This document shows, piece after piece, positions 27,897 through 35,672 of a DNA stretch of 35,672 nt (the first letter of the stretch is position 1; the number at the start of each line of letters is the position of its first letter). Where the stretch lies: positions 1 to 35,672 of the forward strand of contig SCSF01000159.1 in NCBI GenBank assembly GCA_004298435.1, given 5' to 3'. A program made the position numbers and the translations under genes. The notes beneath the pieces are model-generated. The model was not told the DNA's origin and made no database searches. It worked only from the letters and a program-made list of their open reading frames with translations. This stretch comes from Beijerinckiaceae bacterium. Its GTDB lineage: Bacteria > Pseudomonadota > Alphaproteobacteria > Rhizobiales > Beijerinckiaceae.

Positions 27897-28027
27897 CCCC
27901 GCTCGCGGGGAGAGGTAAGGTGAGGGGCTGAGTGAGTTGCTTCCAGCTTGCCGAGATCTGGAGTGGCCAATCCCCTTGCCCCTCACCCTAACCCTCTCCC
28001 CACCGCTTCGCTTATGGGGAGAGGGGA
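27897..28027. repeat. Inverted pair of 'cccctcaccctaaccctctcccc' type intergenic repeats (family R3)
   Basis: ccccgctcgcggggagaggtaaggtgaggggc (27897-27928) opposed to gcccctcaccctaaccctctccccaccgcttcgcttatggggagagggga (27978-28027). Confidence 0.75.
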
Positions 28028-28043
28028 CAAACGACTCCGCCTC

Positions 28044-28751
28044 TCATTTCTTCGCCTGATTTCTCGCCGCGCGCGCCTTTTTGGTGGTCATCGCGGCAAG
28101 CTTCTCCGGCTGATAGCCGTAGTTTTTGAATTTTTCGACGGTGCGCGCGATCTCATCGTCCGGCAGAACAAAAGGCTGCCCGACGCTGAGAGCAAGCAGG
28201 TACATTTTCGCAAGCGTTTCGAGTTCCACCGCGCGCCAGAGCGCTTCTCCGAGACTGGCGCCCGTGACGATCATGCCATGCTGGCCAAGCAGTACGCCTT
28301 GCCGGTCGATAAGACCCTCGATGGCGACATCGGAAAGTTCCTTTGTGCCGAAGGGCGCATATTTGGTGCAACGGATTGTCGGGCCGCCGAAGGCCGCGAT
28401 CATATAATGCACAGCAGGAATGGGCTTGTGCAGCAACGAGAGCGTCGTTGCGTGCAATGCGTGCGTATGAATGACGGCCCCGACCTCTGGCTTGGCCCGC
28501 AGAATATCGAGATGAATGCGCCATTCGCTTGAGGGCGGCAGCGGCCCTTTCCATGCGCCATAGTCACCGTGGATGGGCATTTTCGCGATCATCTTCGGCG
28601 TCAATTGATCGTAAGGCACGCCGCTCGGCGTAATCAGCAAGGTTTTGCCGCAACGCACTGAGAGATTGCCGGCCATGCCCTGATTCACGCCCAGCCGTTC
28701 AAGGGTGAGACAATTTTCTATGAGCGCGCTGCGAAGCTGCGTTTCATTCAT
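28044..28751 (-). CDS. Class II aldolase/adducin family protein
   Basis: 235 aa; GMAGNLSVRCGKTLLITPSGVPYDQL, SSEWRIHLDILRAKPEVGAVIHTHALHATTLS, LLGQHGMIVTG. Confidence 0.92.
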   Translation of the reverse strand: MNETQLRSALIENCLTLERLGVNQGMAGNLSVRCGKTLLITPSGVPYDQLTPKMIAKMPIHGDYGAWKGPLPPSSEWRIHLDILRAKPEVGAVIHTHALHATTLSLLHKPIPAVHYMIAAFGGPTIRCTKYAPFGTKELSDVAIEGLIDRQGVLLGQHGMIVTGASLGEALWRAVELETLAKMYLLALSVGQPFVLPDDEIARTVEKFKNYGYQPEKLAAMTTKKARAARNQAKK

Positions 28752-29465
28752 GCGAGATAATTTCCTTACAAATCGATCATTTTTCCATCTTTCGCTTACC
28801 GCTTATATTTGCTCCCAAATCGAACCGAAGCGGCTGGCAAATAAACTGCGATGATGGGGAACCAACCCGGATTCGGATCGTTTCCAGTTTATCCTAAGTT
28901 AAAAATCTGAAATCTGCATACGGGGCGATGACTGCGGCGCAGCAAACGCGCGGCAGAACGGTTGTTTGTGACACAAATGCGTAGTGCGTCTGTAGTCGCG
29001 CAATGTCTCAACGGCCGCAGGATCGTCCCCGATGTCGCGGCGGTGCCTTCGCGTATGTATTGAGGGCATCGCCACGACCATTCCTAGGCATGCGGCGATT
29101 TTCTGAATGGGTCGCACTGGGGGCGGAACAACCGTCGGCAATGAGAGCCTGCCATCCACACGAAACGGCTGCCTGTCAGGGCAGCGCGCTATTGATCTAA
29201 ATGCTGCGAAACGACTGGTATGAATCGTCGTCGCGATGCCGCTGGATTTGCGCATGCAATTCCGATGGCGAGATCGCGGGCGTTGCGATTCGAAATGTTA
29301 CGATTCGATGAATGCGCATCGCGTTGGAAACAAAATATCGGGCACGCTGTAGCCGACATCAAACATTCGTCTTGTCGTCATCAGAATGCCGGCATCGCGA
29401 TGTAGGACTTGAGAGTACCGGCTGGGAAACTGTCTCGCGGATCCTGCCAGTGAAAGGAGATTGCC

Positions 29466-29819
29466 GTGTCGATTGATGAGATCGTCCACACCTGTTCGAA
29501 TGAAAAGGTCGCGCAAGCCGCAGTGGCTTCGTTGGGCTTTGATTTCGCGCGGCGCGTACGGATCGAGGCGGAGAGTCACGGCACGACGACGGGCGCGCTC
29601 GTCGCCAGGCTCGTGCATGAGTTTGGTGAAACCGCCCATTTGGACGATTGCCGCGTAATCAAGCTCGCGATGGTCAAAGCTGACCAGCCTCTTCTCTGTG
29701 GCTTGCGGGTTCTTCTTGAAACGCGTCTCGAATCGATCCGCGGCGCTTCGGTGCGGCAGTGGTCCCTTTGCAACCTGCCGGGCGCGTTGCCGTCATTGGA
29801 AATCGGGCAACTCGGATGA
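29466..29819 (+). CDS. Hypothetical protein (117 aa)
   Basis: GTG start with strong SD (aaaggag, 6 nt spacer); followed by a rho-independent terminator. Confidence 0.65.
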   Translation: MSIDEIVHTCSNEKVAQAAVASLGFDFARRVRIEAESHGTTTGALVARLVHEFGETAHLDDCRVIKLAMVKADQPLLCGLRVLLETRLESIRGASVRQWSLCNLPGALPSLEIGQLG

Positions 29820-29854
29820 GATGAAATGAGTCGCCGAAAGGCTTTTTCGATTTG

Positions 29855-29887
29855 AGCGGGATCCGAACGGGTCCCGCTTTCTTTTTG
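29855..29887 (+). terminator. Rho-independent terminator
   Basis: agcgggatcc-gaacg-ggtcccgct followed by ttctttttg, 35 nt after stop of 29466..29819. Confidence 0.75.
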
Positions 29888-29930
29888 AGGCTCTGTACAG
29901 ATGTTTTCTGCGGAGAACGCCGAGGCGGCG

Positions 29931-30665
29931 TCAGATGTCCGAGCCGGCGTCGAGAGTCTGGCCGTGGATGCCGCACTCAGTCTTACGTTTTCCACGCCAG
30001 CGTCCGGCGCGCGGATCTTCGCCCGGCTTTACGGGTGAGGTGCAGGGAATGCAGCCGATCGAGAGATAATTTTTTTTGAGCAGTTCATGCTTCGGCAGAT
30101 CATGCTGCTCGAAATAGGCGTCGATTCGGTCTTGCGTCCAACCCGCAAGGGGATTGATTTTGACGCGCTCCCCCTCAGCCTCGAAGAGCGGCAGGGATGA
30201 GCGCGTCAACGCCTGGAAGCGCTTGCGTCCGGTGATCCACGCTTCATAGCCTTTTAGCGCCTTGGCCAAGGGCGCGACCTTGCGCAGTTCGCAGCAGCGG
30301 TCGGGATCTTTGGCCCAGAGAAAATTCTCAGGATCTTCCGCAGCGAGAGCTTTCGGCTCTGGCTTTGTGGTTATGACGTTCGTCAGGCCCAGGCGGCCAA
30401 CCAGAGTGTCGCGATAGGCGAGCGTCTCGGGGAAGAGTTGCAGCGTGTCCACGAAGACAATCGGGAGCGCTTTATCAATCTGCGAGACCATGTGGAGCAA
30501 GACAGCCGAATCGGCCCCGAAGCTCGAAACAAGCGCGATCCGTCCGGGAAACAGATCCTCGATCGCGAGGCGCATCATCTTCGGCGCATCGACAGCCGCG
30601 AATTTGGCTGAGAGCCGTGTGGCGGCGATCTGGTCGCCGAAAAGCGTAACATCATGCGCGGTCAT
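29931..30665 (-). CDS. cysH: Assimilatory adenylyl-sulfate (APS) reductase type CysH
   Basis: 244 aa; SSFGADSAVLLHMV, FVDTLQLFPETL, DPDRCCELRKV ... IGCIPCTSPV Cys pairs of Fe-S APS reductases, RWRGKRKTECGIH. Confidence 0.93.
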   Translation of the reverse strand: MTAHDVTLFGDQIAATRLSAKFAAVDAPKMMRLAIEDLFPGRIALVSSFGADSAVLLHMVSQIDKALPIVFVDTLQLFPETLAYRDTLVGRLGLTNVITTKPEPKALAAEDPENFLWAKDPDRCCELRKVAPLAKALKGYEAWITGRKRFQALTRSSLPLFEAEGERVKINPLAGWTQDRIDAYFEQHDLPKHELLKKNYLSIGCIPCTSPVKPGEDPRAGRWRGKRKTECGIHGQTLDAGSDI

Positions 30666-30813
30666 AGAAGTTTTGCCTTGAAAGCGCCGGTATGGGGTTC
30701 TTGCTGAGTGCTTTACCGGAACTCGGGTTATTGCCGGCGTCTAAATTCGAATTGATGCCGTCTATATAACTCATTCCCATATCAAATGCGAATATAAAAA
30801 TAATATCGTAATT

Positions 30814-30990
30814 ATGATGTATAATATGGCGATGAGTGCTTCTGCTGCTGACGTTGCCGGAATGTCTTATATGTGGTGTATCAAATGGTTATGGTTGTGT
30901 ATTAAAAATACAGATGCGGTTGAGGACTCGCGCTTGCGGCATGAAACCTTTACCCGTCTCGATCGCTATCCCGATCGACGAACCCCGTAA
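30814..30990 (+). CDS. Possible small ORF (58 aa) in AT-rich intergenic region
   Basis: MMYNMAMSASAADVAGMSYMWCIKWLWLCIKNTDAVEDSRLRHETFTRLDRYPDRRTP*; no convincing SD. Confidence 0.25.
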   Translation: MMYNMAMSASAADVAGMSYMWCIKWLWLCIKNTDAVEDSRLRHETFTRLDRYPDRRTP

Positions 30991-31112
30991 AAAATCGAAA
31001 CGCTTTTAAGGAGTGCCGTTTTCTGCTTGATGGGCGGATCACGGTAAAGTGCAAAGCGTTCACCAGAACGCATCGTGATTCTGGGCAGCCGCGGGCGTGA
31101 GAGCGAGGCGTT

Positions 31113-31781
31113 TTGTTTCCGATAGATATTCAGCCGCTGGTCGTTCAGCATGGCTATTGGGCGGTCTTCCTGATCGTCATGCTCGAAAGCACGGGCCTGC
31201 CGCTGCCGGGTGAAACCGCGCTGGTCCTTGCTTCCGCTTATGCCGGCGCGACCGGCCATCTTTCAATTGCTTATGTGATTGCCGCTGCGATCACGGGTGC
31301 CATTATCGGTGATAATTTCGGCTACTGGATTGGCCGGCGCGTGGGCGCGCAACTGCTGCCGCGCTGGGGCCAGTACATAGGCCTTACGCCCAACCGGCTC
31401 ATTCTGGGGGAATATCTGTTTGAGCGGCATGGCGGCAAGATTGTTTTCTTCGGACGCTTCATCGCGATTTTGAGGGTCTTCGCCGCGTTTCTGGCGGGCC
31501 TGAATAAATATGATTGGCGCTCTTTTCTGATCTTCAACGCTTCCGGCGCGGTGGTCTGGGCTCTCGTGTTTGGCATAGGCGCCTATCTCTTCGGCGATGC
31601 GATGACGCGCTTCAGCGGCCCCCTGGGGATCATCGCTCTCGTTGGACTGGTGCTCGGCCTTTTTGTCTTTTGGCTGGTCATGCGGCATCAGGAAAAGAAA
31701 TGGGAAGAGAAGCTGACAAACGTCGCGTTGGATGAGGAACAGGGGAAACTCGAACGGCGCGAACCGAACGACGCTGCCTGA
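31113..31781 (+). CDS. DedA family membrane protein
   Basis: 222 aa from TTG; LPLPGETALVLASAYAG, GDNFGYWIGRRVG, FFGRFIAILRVFAAFLAGLNKYDWRSFLIFN. Confidence 0.93.
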   Translation: MFPIDIQPLVVQHGYWAVFLIVMLESTGLPLPGETALVLASAYAGATGHLSIAYVIAAAITGAIIGDNFGYWIGRRVGAQLLPRWGQYIGLTPNRLILGEYLFERHGGKIVFFGRFIAILRVFAAFLAGLNKYDWRSFLIFNASGAVVWALVFGIGAYLFGDAMTRFSGPLGIIALVGLVLGLFVFWLVMRHQEKKWEEKLTNVALDEEQGKLERREPNDAA

Positions 31782-31868
31782 TTGTCCCGCGCCGGTAATG
31801 TGCGCGTGTGGAACGACCGCGGAAGGGAAAGCATTCGCCTCATTGAGAATGAGTGAGGACGTAATGCC

Positions 31869-32207
31869 ATGCCGGGACTGTTTTTCAGAGTTTCAGAAAT
31901 CCGATTCCGCCGCCATGGGTTTTCCGCTGTCGCGGCGCTTCTGATGGCGGCCTATGCCGGCGCTGCCTTCGCGCAGGGTGGGACGGGAAACGGAACCGGG
32001 GCGGAATCCACGACTCCCGAAAACCACGCCAGCCCCGCGCCGACTTCGCCTGCTGTGAAAGGTTCCACAAAGAATGGCGTGATCACGCCCAAAGGCGACG
32101 TCGATCCCAATATGACGAAAGCCCCGCCGGCCAAGGGCACGACGAACATGCCGGTGATCAAACCGAAGGGCATGCCGGGCGGCCAGCCCGGCCCGACGCC
32201 AAAGTGA
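31869..32207 (+). CDS. Small secreted Pro/Thr-rich protein (112 aa)
   Basis: GFSAVAALLMAAYAGAAFAQ signal peptide; low-complexity mature region with ITPKG / IKPKG repeats. Confidence 0.6.
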   Translation: MPGLFFRVSEIRFRRHGFSAVAALLMAAYAGAAFAQGGTGNGTGAESTTPENHASPAPTSPAVKGSTKNGVITPKGDVDPNMTKAPPAKGTTNMPVIKPKGMPGGQPGPTPK

Positions 32208-32233
32208 GTCGCGCCCCGCGATGACGGCAATGC

Positions 32234-33574
32234 TCACACAGCCGTCCCGGAAAGATCATAGGCGTCGGCCGAGTCGATCTTCACGCTGACGATTTCGCCC
32301 ACGCGCAACGGACGATGAGACGTCACGCGCACCTTTCCGTCGATCTCCGGCGCGTCCGCCTTGCTGCGGCCTTCCGCCTGGCGCGAACCGGCGCGGTCGA
32401 TGATGACCTGCATATGCCGGCCGACTTTCTGTTTCAGCCGTTGCGTGCTGATAGCGCGCTGACGCTCCATGAAACGGCGGTAGCGTGACTCCTGAACGTC
32501 GGGTGGGACAGAAGGCAGGCCGAGATCGTTCGCAGCAGCGCCTTCGACGGGTTCGTATTTGAAAGCGCCGACGTGATCGAGGCGCGCCTCGCCAAGCCAG
32601 TCGAGTAGCATTGCGAAATCATCTTCGGCTTCGCCGGGAAAGCCGACGATGAACGTCGAGCGCAAAGTCAGATCGGGGCAGAGCGAGCGCCAGCTTTTGA
32701 TTCGTTCGAGTGTCTTTACCTGATCGCCCGGCCGCCGCATGGCGCGCAGCACTTTCGGGCTCGCATGCTGAAAGGGGATATCCAGATAGGGCAGGATTTT
32801 GCCCTCCACCATCAGCTCAATGACTTCGTCGATGTGCGGATAGGGATAGACATAATGCAGGCGCACCCAGATCCCGAGTTCGCCGAGTTCGCGCATGAGA
32901 TCGATGAATTTGGCGCGGACGGTGCGGTCGGCGAACCGGCTTTCGGCGTAGGAGATGTCGCGGCCATAGGCGCCCGTATCCTGCGAGATGATCAGCAGTT
33001 CCTTGACGCCAGCGCCGACAAGCTTTTCCGCTTCCCGCAGAATGTCGCCGGCCGGGCGCGAAACGAGGTCGCCGCGCAGATGCGGAATGATGCAGAACGA
33101 GCAGCGATTGCTGCAACCTTCCGAGATCTTGAGATAGGCATAGTGGCGCGGCGTGAGTTTGATGCCCTGCGCCGGCAGGAGATCGAAAAAAGGATCATGC
33201 GCCGGCGCGATGGCTTCATGCACGGCGTCCATGACCGTTTCGAAGGCTTGCGGCCCGCTGATTGAAAGAACGTTCGGATGAGCGGCCCGAATCGTCTGGG
33301 CTTCGGCGCCCATGCAGCCTGTGACGATGACCTTGCCGTTTTCCTCAAGCGCGGCGCCGATGGCGGCGAGCGATTCGGCCTTGGCGCTGTCGAGAAAGCC
33401 GCAGGTGTTGACGATCACTGCGTCGGCGCCGGCATGGCTCTTGACGAGTTCATAGCCCTCCGCGCGCAGGCGCGTGATGATATGCTCGCTGTCGACCAGA
33501 GCCTTGGGGCAGCCGAGCGAGACAAAGGAGATTTTAGGGGCGTTGGCGGTGTTGTCCGCCGGTCTTTGGGTCAT
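32234..33574 (-). CDS. rimO: Ribosomal protein uS12 methylthiotransferase
   Basis: 446 aa; [56 protein letters not shown] radical SAM, C-terminal TRAM. Confidence 0.96.
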   Translation of the reverse strand: MTQRPADNTANAPKISFVSLGCPKALVDSEHIITRLRAEGYELVKSHAGADAVIVNTCGFLDSAKAESLAAIGAALEENGKVIVTGCMGAEAQTIRAAHPNVLSISGPQAFETVMDAVHEAIAPAHDPFFDLLPAQGIKLTPRHYAYLKISEGCSNRCSFCIIPHLRGDLVSRPAGDILREAEKLVGAGVKELLIISQDTGAYGRDISYAESRFADRTVRAKFIDLMRELGELGIWVRLHYVYPYPHIDEVIELMVEGKILPYLDIPFQHASPKVLRAMRRPGDQVKTLERIKSWRSLCPDLTLRSTFIVGFPGEAEDDFAMLLDWLGEARLDHVGAFKYEPVEGAAANDLGLPSVPPDVQESRYRRFMERQRAISTQRLKQKVGRHMQVIIDRAGSRQAEGRSKADAPEIDGKVRVTSHRPLRVGEIVSVKIDSADAYDLSGTAV

Positions 33575-33608
33575 CGGATGCGATTGCCATGCCCGGCAGC
33601 ATTAGGCA

Positions 33609-33650
33609 AGTTTCGAGCGAAGCGGCGTCCGGTTCCGCGTGAAGAAACGT
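33609..33650 (+). repeat. Degenerate copy of family R1 repeat
   Basis: agtttcgagcgaagcggcgtccggttccgcgtgaagaaacgt compared with 2965..3008. Confidence 0.6.
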
Positions 33651-33671
33651 GGCAATAGAGGCAGATTGCAC

Positions 33672-33703
33672 AAAAAAAGCCCGGCCATTAAGGCCGGGCT
33701 TTA
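33672..33703 (-). terminator. Rho-independent terminator of the outer-membrane protein gene
   Basis: aaaaaaagcccggcc-atta-aggccgggcttt; T-tract after stem on minus strand, 30 nt beyond stop at 33733. Confidence 0.88.
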
Positions 33704-33732
33704 TTGGCATGTTCGAACTGAACGCCAGGCGC

Positions 33733-34434
33733 TCAGTATTTTGCGACGACGGGAGTCGGACCGAACATGTCGAACTTGTAGCTGAAGCCGACCTGGACCC
33801 TGTTGTCGGTCTCATGGCGGGACACGTTGCCAGCCACGACAGGCGAGAACTGGTTGAAGTGACCGTAATCCGTGTAGCGGTATTCGGCGCGGATCGACCA
33901 GTTGTTGTCTATGGCGTATTCGATGCCGCCGCCGACGGTCCAGCCCACGCGACCGGTGTTGAGGGTGTCAACGAAGCCGGGCATGCTGTAGCTGTTCTTG
34001 AAGTTGGCGAAGGCGACACCGCCTGTGCCATAGATCAAGGCGCGATCCCAGGCCACGCCAACGCGGCCACGAATCGATCCGTTGATGTCTTCGCGAGTCG
34101 AGTAATCGAACGTCGAGCCGTGGTAGCTCGAGCCGTTCACATCGCCCTCGAGACCGAAGACGAACTGGGCGACCTGGTAGTTGTAGCCAACGTGAGCGCC
34201 GCCGACGACGCCGCTCGGGCTGATGCTCTCGTAGTTGAGGCCATTGTTGGCTGTGGAGCGACCCCACTGATAGCCAACCTGGCCACCGACATAGAGACCG
34301 GTCCAGGTGAAGACCGGCGGCGGCGGCGGCGGGATGTAAGCCGGCGCTTCCTTGCGATTCGGCAGGTCAGCCGCCCATGCAGCCCCCACCGCGCCAAAGA
34401 AGATCACCGTCGACATGAGTATCTTGCGCAGCAT
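33733..34434 (-). CDS. Outer membrane beta-barrel protein, Omp25/Omp31 family
   Basis: MLRKILMSTVIFFGAVGAAWAADLPNRK signal peptide; FTWTGLYVGGQVGYQWG; C-terminal VQVGFSYKF. Confidence 0.92.
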   Translation of the reverse strand: MLRKILMSTVIFFGAVGAAWAADLPNRKEAPAYIPPPPPPVFTWTGLYVGGQVGYQWGRSTANNGLNYESISPSGVVGGAHVGYNYQVAQFVFGLEGDVNGSSYHGSTFDYSTREDINGSIRGRVGVAWDRALIYGTGGVAFANFKNSYSMPGFVDTLNTGRVGWTVGGGIEYAIDNNWSIRAEYRYTDYGHFNQFSPVVAGNVSRHETDNRVQVGFSYKFDMFGPTPVVAKY

Positions 34435-34649
34435 TATTTTCACTTCCCTCTGTTGAGGAGTCCGAGCCTGAATGCAGGTAATTCCGTCCTTGTTCAGAGC
34501 AATATCCATGGGCACAAAAATACGAACAAAAGGTTTTTATTCGCAGCCCCTGTTGCAGCCCTGCAACGAATCCCCCGACTCGAAGCTTTGCTTCTCTCCT
34601 CGCTTCATCAAACGATGTAAACGCGGTGATCTAGGTAAAGGATTTGAAT

Positions 34650-34763
34650 ATGGCGAAGTTGAGGTTTTGGGCCGTTCCTCCTCCCGGATCGAAGCTCCGG
34701 CGCATCAACTCTTTGTATGAAATTGGCTTCGAATTTTTGACCGGACGAGATGGAACTTTTTGA
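34650..34763 (+). CDS. Possible small ORF (37 aa)
   Basis: MAKLRFWAVPPPGSKLRRINSLYEIGFEFLTGRDGTF* with SD-like aaagga 6-7 nt upstream of ATG. Confidence 0.25.
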   Translation: MAKLRFWAVPPPGSKLRRINSLYEIGFEFLTGRDGTF

Positions 34764-34996
34764 AAGTATTGATTTGTATGTAGCAACTGCAACAGCAACG
34801 GTTTCTACGTCCACGCTGCGATAAATTGCGCAAGCTTCGGGCAGAACCGGAAATATGGTTGTCGAGATGTTAAGAAGCGGCGCAGCGGCGCAATCAAATC
34901 GTTTTGGCGCCAGCTTTCTGCCGCAGGCCGGAGGCTGGCCCGTTCGAAAACGCGATAGCCTCTGATTCGAAACTTGACTATATGGACTGCACGATT

Positions 34997-35086
34997 GGAA
35001 GGGTGGCCGAGTGGTTTAAGGCAGCGGTCTTGAAAACCGCCGTGGGCGCAAGTCCACCGTGGGTTCGAATCCCACCTCTTCCGCCA
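34997..35086 (+). tRNA. tRNA-Ser (anticodon TGA), CCA encoded
   Basis: ggaaggg...ctcttcc acceptor, long variable arm, anticodon loop cttgaaa, T-loop ggttcgaatcc, terminal gcca. Confidence 0.97.
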
Positions 35087-35093
35087 ATTGTCG

Positions 35094-35116
35094 TGCGCGG
35101 ATCAAGTCCGCCCATG
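35094..35116. repeat. REP-like palindrome, third copy of family R2
   Basis: tgcgcggatcaagtccgcccatg just downstream of tRNA-Ser. Confidence 0.75.
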
Positions 35117-35204
35117 ACGCGGGCCAATTCAGCGTGTTGATGCCTCCGTCGTGTGCGTCGGCTGCTCCTCTCTTCGCAAGCAAGGAAAGAGCGCATTCTC
35201 CTGC

Positions 35205-35672
35205 TCACTCCGAAATGACCTTTTCAAATCGGCGGTCCGGCACGAGCCAGATCACCGCAACGGCGGCGTACAAAATGCAGGAAAGCCATGGCAGCCACGC
35301 CGCCACTACCAAAGCAATGATATATAAAACCGAAGACAGCTTGCCCTTGGCGTCGCGGCCGAGCGCGCGCGCCACCCTCGATTGAGGTCCGTTGCACAGC
35401 AGGATTTCACGCTGCAACAGAAGGAAGGCGAACGACGCCATCAAAAGAACGAAGCCGTAGACGGTGACAGTGATGGACGCGAACCTGTTTTCGCTGATCC
35501 ATGCTGTCGTGAACGGGATCAGGGTTATCCAGAACAAGAGGAACAAATTGGCCCACAACACGCGCCCGTTGATACGCTCGGTGGCGTGCATCATGTGGTG
35601 GTGATTGTTCCAGTAGATGCCGATGTAAACGAAGCTGAGGATGTAGCTTAAAGCCACAGGCCACAGGATGAG
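35205..35672 (-). CDS. TMEM175/DUF1211-family membrane protein, 5' end outside window
   Basis: LSYILSFVYIGIYWNNHHHMMHATERINGRVLWANLFLLFWITLIPFTTAWISEN; frame stays open to window edge. Confidence 0.88.
   Translation of the reverse strand, partial: LILWPVALSYILSFVYIGIYWNNHHHMMHATERINGRVLWANLFLLFWITLIPFTTAWISENRFASITVTVYGFVLLMASFAFLLLQREILLCNGPQSRVARALGRDAKGKLSSVLYIIALVVAAWLPWLSCILYAAVAVIWLVPDRRFEKVISE

Noticed and set aside
28899-29255. Possible degenerate transposase on minus strand
   Set aside because: No DDE motif, terminal inverted repeats or target duplications recognised; left as unexplained gap.
33649-34620. 323-aa plus-strand ORF
   Set aside because: Antisense to the porin-like gene and its terminator.
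1-35672. CRISPR arrays, prophage, toxin-antitoxin or defence island
   Set aside because: No regularly spaced direct repeats, cas genes, phage structural genes or recognisable defence modules found.

Overview
GC-rich alphaproteobacterial (probably Rhizobiales) chromosomal window. It is mostly ordinary housekeeping and sensory genes: partial DUF2235 hydrolase, Bpt/Ate transferase, RDD protein, M15 dipeptidase, a CHASE3-kinase/response-regulator/HWE-kinase cluster, IlvD, GT39-like membrane protein, CobT, Dps, two MFS transporters, S10 peptidase, PleC/PdhS-like kinase, Fe-S-type UDG, PepN, CDF transporter, VOC protein, class II aldolase, CysH (APS reductase type), DedA, RimO, Omp25/31-like porin, tRNA-Ser(UGA) and partial TMEM175-like protein. 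I found no CRISPR array, intact IS element, prophage or defence island. The best candidates for a second look are: (i) a three-gene secreted module of two tandem MxaD-like SRPBCC paralogs, each predicted to mature with an N-terminal His, translationally coupled to a YVTN beta-propeller; (ii) a CDF transporter with what look like three tandem C-terminal modules; (iii) a 25-aa upstream ORF overlapping the dps start codon; (iv) three dispersed intergenic repeat families, one copy of which supplies the C-terminus and stop codon of a CDS; (v) two sub-60-aa ORFs missing from the ORF track. All assignments are from reading the sequence by eye; no database search was run.
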